Shown: positions 62,827 to 64,000 of the stretch, piece after piece
Numbering within the stretch: position 1 is the first letter of the stretch
Layout of the letters: each line of letters begins with the position of its first letter
Assembly (NCBI GenBank): GCA_903828515.1
Contig: CAIKMD010000006.1
Coordinates: 62,001-126,000 of the forward strand
Origin: an uncultured Rhodospirillales bacterium
GTDB lineage: Bacteria > Pseudomonadota > Alphaproteobacteria > ATCC43930 > CGMCC-115725
Reading direction: 5' to 3'
Length of the DNA: 64,000 nucleotides
Program-made: the position numbers and the translations under genes
Notes under the pieces: model-generated
Told to the model about the DNA's origin: nothing
Database searches by the model: none
Seen by the model: only the letters and a program-made list of their open reading frames with translations

Positions 62827-63849
62827 TCAGGGCTTTGCGCGAACCTTGGCGGCTTCGGCGCGATAGGCGGCGAGGATCGCGGCGCCGTTCGGGATACGCT
62901 TCTGCCAATCGGCGATGACCGGCTCCACGAGTTCGTGCTGGTATCGGTCCTTGTCCGCGCTCGGCAGCGCCACGATGGTGTGACCGGTCAGCCCGCGCAC
63001 CGTATCCTGTGAGCCGGCATAGACGCGGTCCATCGCCGCGCCGAAATCGTCGCGCGCGGACTCATAGCCGCTGTTCTTGTCGAGCGCCGCTTTCGCCAGC
63101 GACGGCAGCTTGGCATACGAATCCTTGTTCATGACGACGAAGCTGCCGCCCGACCCGAGCCCGGTGATCAGATGGTTGCTGACGACCTCATGAAGCTTGA
63201 AGCCGACCAGGCCGAACCAGCCGATGATCACGCCATCGGCGGTGCGGCGCTGGAGGAGTTCATAGAGATTGCTCGGCGTGGAGCTGATCGGCGCGGCGCC
63301 GAGGCGCTGCGCGACGTCGGCATCGGCTTTGGTCAACGTGGCGATCTTCAATCCTTTTACGTCGTCGAGCCGCGCGATCGGCTTGCTGGCGTTGAGAAAA
63401 GATTGTGGATAGACGAACAGGCTCAGGACGTGAACTTCGTTGTATTCCGGTGCGATCAACCCGTCCTGATAGAGCTTCCAGAACGCGGCAGCGCCCTCGC
63501 GCCCGCCGATATCGGATGGAAGTTCGACCACGCTCGATCCCGGAAATTTGCCGCCGACCGAACCTTGCACACCGGTGCCGATATCGGCGGCGCCGACCAC
63601 GACCCGGTCGAAAACGTTGGCTGTCGTGGCGATGGTGCCGGCGAAGAAGGGCTGCAACTTAAGCGTGCCGTTGGCGTCTTTTTCGACCTTCGCGATCCAA
63701 GGCTGCCACATCATGGACCAGCTTGGCGATAGCGGGCCGCTGCCCGGTACCGCGAAACGCAACGTCAACGGTTCGTCGGCCCATCCCGGTGCGCTCCATC
63801 CGAGCAGCGCCAAGGCCAAACCGAGCGCGCAGGCTTTTTTCCCGATCAC
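62827..63849 (-). CDS. TRAP transporter solute-binding protein, DctP family
   Basis: 340 residues. Signal peptide ending APGWADEP; DctP-type features include LTLRFAVPGSGPLSPSW at the mature start, the Arg-containing LKIATLTKADADVAQRLGA region and TADGVIIGWFGLVGFKLHEV. Periplasmic receptor for a carboxylate-type solute. No membrane (DctQ/DctM) genes are visible in the window. Confidence 0.88.
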   Translation of the reverse strand: MIGKKACALGLALALLGWSAPGWADEPLTLRFAVPGSGPLSPSWSMMWQPWIAKVEKDANGTLKLQPFFAGTIATTANVFDRVVVGAADIGTGVQGSVGGKFPGSSVVELPSDIGGREGAAAFWKLYQDGLIAPEYNEVHVLSLFVYPQSFLNASKPIARLDDVKGLKIATLTKADADVAQRLGAAPISSTPSNLYELLQRRTADGVIIGWFGLVGFKLHEVVSNHLITGLGSGGSFVVMNKDSYAKLPSLAKAALDKNSGYESARDDFGAAMDRVYAGSQDTVRGLTGHTIVALPSADKDRYQHELVEPVIADWQKRIPNGAAILAAYRAEAAKVRAKP

Positions 63850-63996
63850 GACGTTCCCCTCTCGATGTCCGTCTACGGCGCGGACGATGGGGCAAAGCTA
63901 GCGCAGTTGGCGCGGCGGGGACACTGAGATTGCATTTTATTGCCCGCGCGACGCGTGATCCCCTATGGTGTTCACGCTATTCGAGGGAGGAAGCCG

Positions 63997-64000
63997 ATGA
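63997..64000 (+). other. Probable start of a plus-strand gene running out of the window
   Basis: GAGGGAGGAAG is followed at 4 nt by ATG 63997. Only the start codon is visible, so the product is unknown. The preceding 147 bp would hold its promoter. Confidence 0.4.

Overview
The window is GC-rich, densely coded DNA from an alphaproteobacterium, probably Rhodospirillales- or Hyphomicrobiales-like; the genus cannot be fixed from the sequence alone. The evidence is the rplU-rpmA-obgE-proB-proA-nadD-rsfS-rlmH-gpmI-envC-ctpA-rppH gene order, heavy use of GTG starts and ATGA-type overlaps, a FixJ-type regulator, and many orphan solute-binding proteins and hydantoinase-like genes. No insertion sequence, integrase, phage gene or CRISPR array was seen.

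Layout. 1-1.7 kb: the end of a two-domain VOC protein and a ferritin-like protein. 1.7-13.6 kb: a long minus-strand housekeeping block covering ribosomal proteins L21/L27, ObgE, proline synthesis, NAD synthesis, ribosome silencing and 23S rRNA methylation, glycolysis, and envelope proteins (EnvC, CtpA, a YibQ-like protein), ending in RppH. Two oddities sit here: RsfS carries a long basic N-terminal tail of nine 14-residue repeats, and nadD has no usual start codon and seems to begin with CTG overlapping the proA stop. 13.9-14.4 kb: tRNA-Ser(CGA) and an orphan AbrB/MazE-type gene. 14.4-32.2 kb: accessory metabolism, with five exported and two non-exported periplasmic-binding-fold proteins, one fused ABC permease and no partner ATPase, HyuA/HyuB plus a second HyuB, an isocitrate-lyase-superfamily protein, and a Tat-exported thiamine-diphosphate enzyme beside a c-type cytochrome. 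32.3-42.1 kb: two flavin hydroxylases, a nitronate monooxygenase, three glutathione S-transferase-like proteins, a YciI-like protein and a DHA2 exporter around a LysR regulator; the same ATAAC-N6-GTTAT dyad occurs on both sides of lysR. 42.1-43 kb: bfr and bfd with a 19-bp Fur-like palindrome.

43-56.5 kb is the most interesting part. Small envelope and stress proteins (BON, LTXXQ/Spy-like, YflT-like, glycine-zipper, OmpA, YeaQ/YmgE, ElaB-like, DUF3096, an SbmA/YddA-like ABC protein) surround a single-polypeptide phosphorelay with PAS, HisKA, HATPase, two receiver and FixJ/LuxR output regions. Eight copies of a FixJ-site-like element, consensus GTAGTTTCCGANCCTATCG, lie between these genes. Seven are oriented toward an adjacent gene, and most have a TATGGT-like -10 about 38 nt downstream. 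I propose a local stress regulon run by the fused kinase. A patatin / acetoacetate decarboxylase / 3-hydroxybutyrate dehydrogenase operon is embedded here; the patatin gene carries a one-base frameshift.

56.5-62 kb: a Rieske oxygenase, gentisate-dioxygenase-like cupin, luciferase-like flavoprotein, quinone-oxidoreductase-like protein and fumarylacetoacetase-family hydrolase, which would fit gentisate-type aromatic ring cleavage. 62-64 kb: a frameshifted secreted protein and an orphan TRAP receptor.
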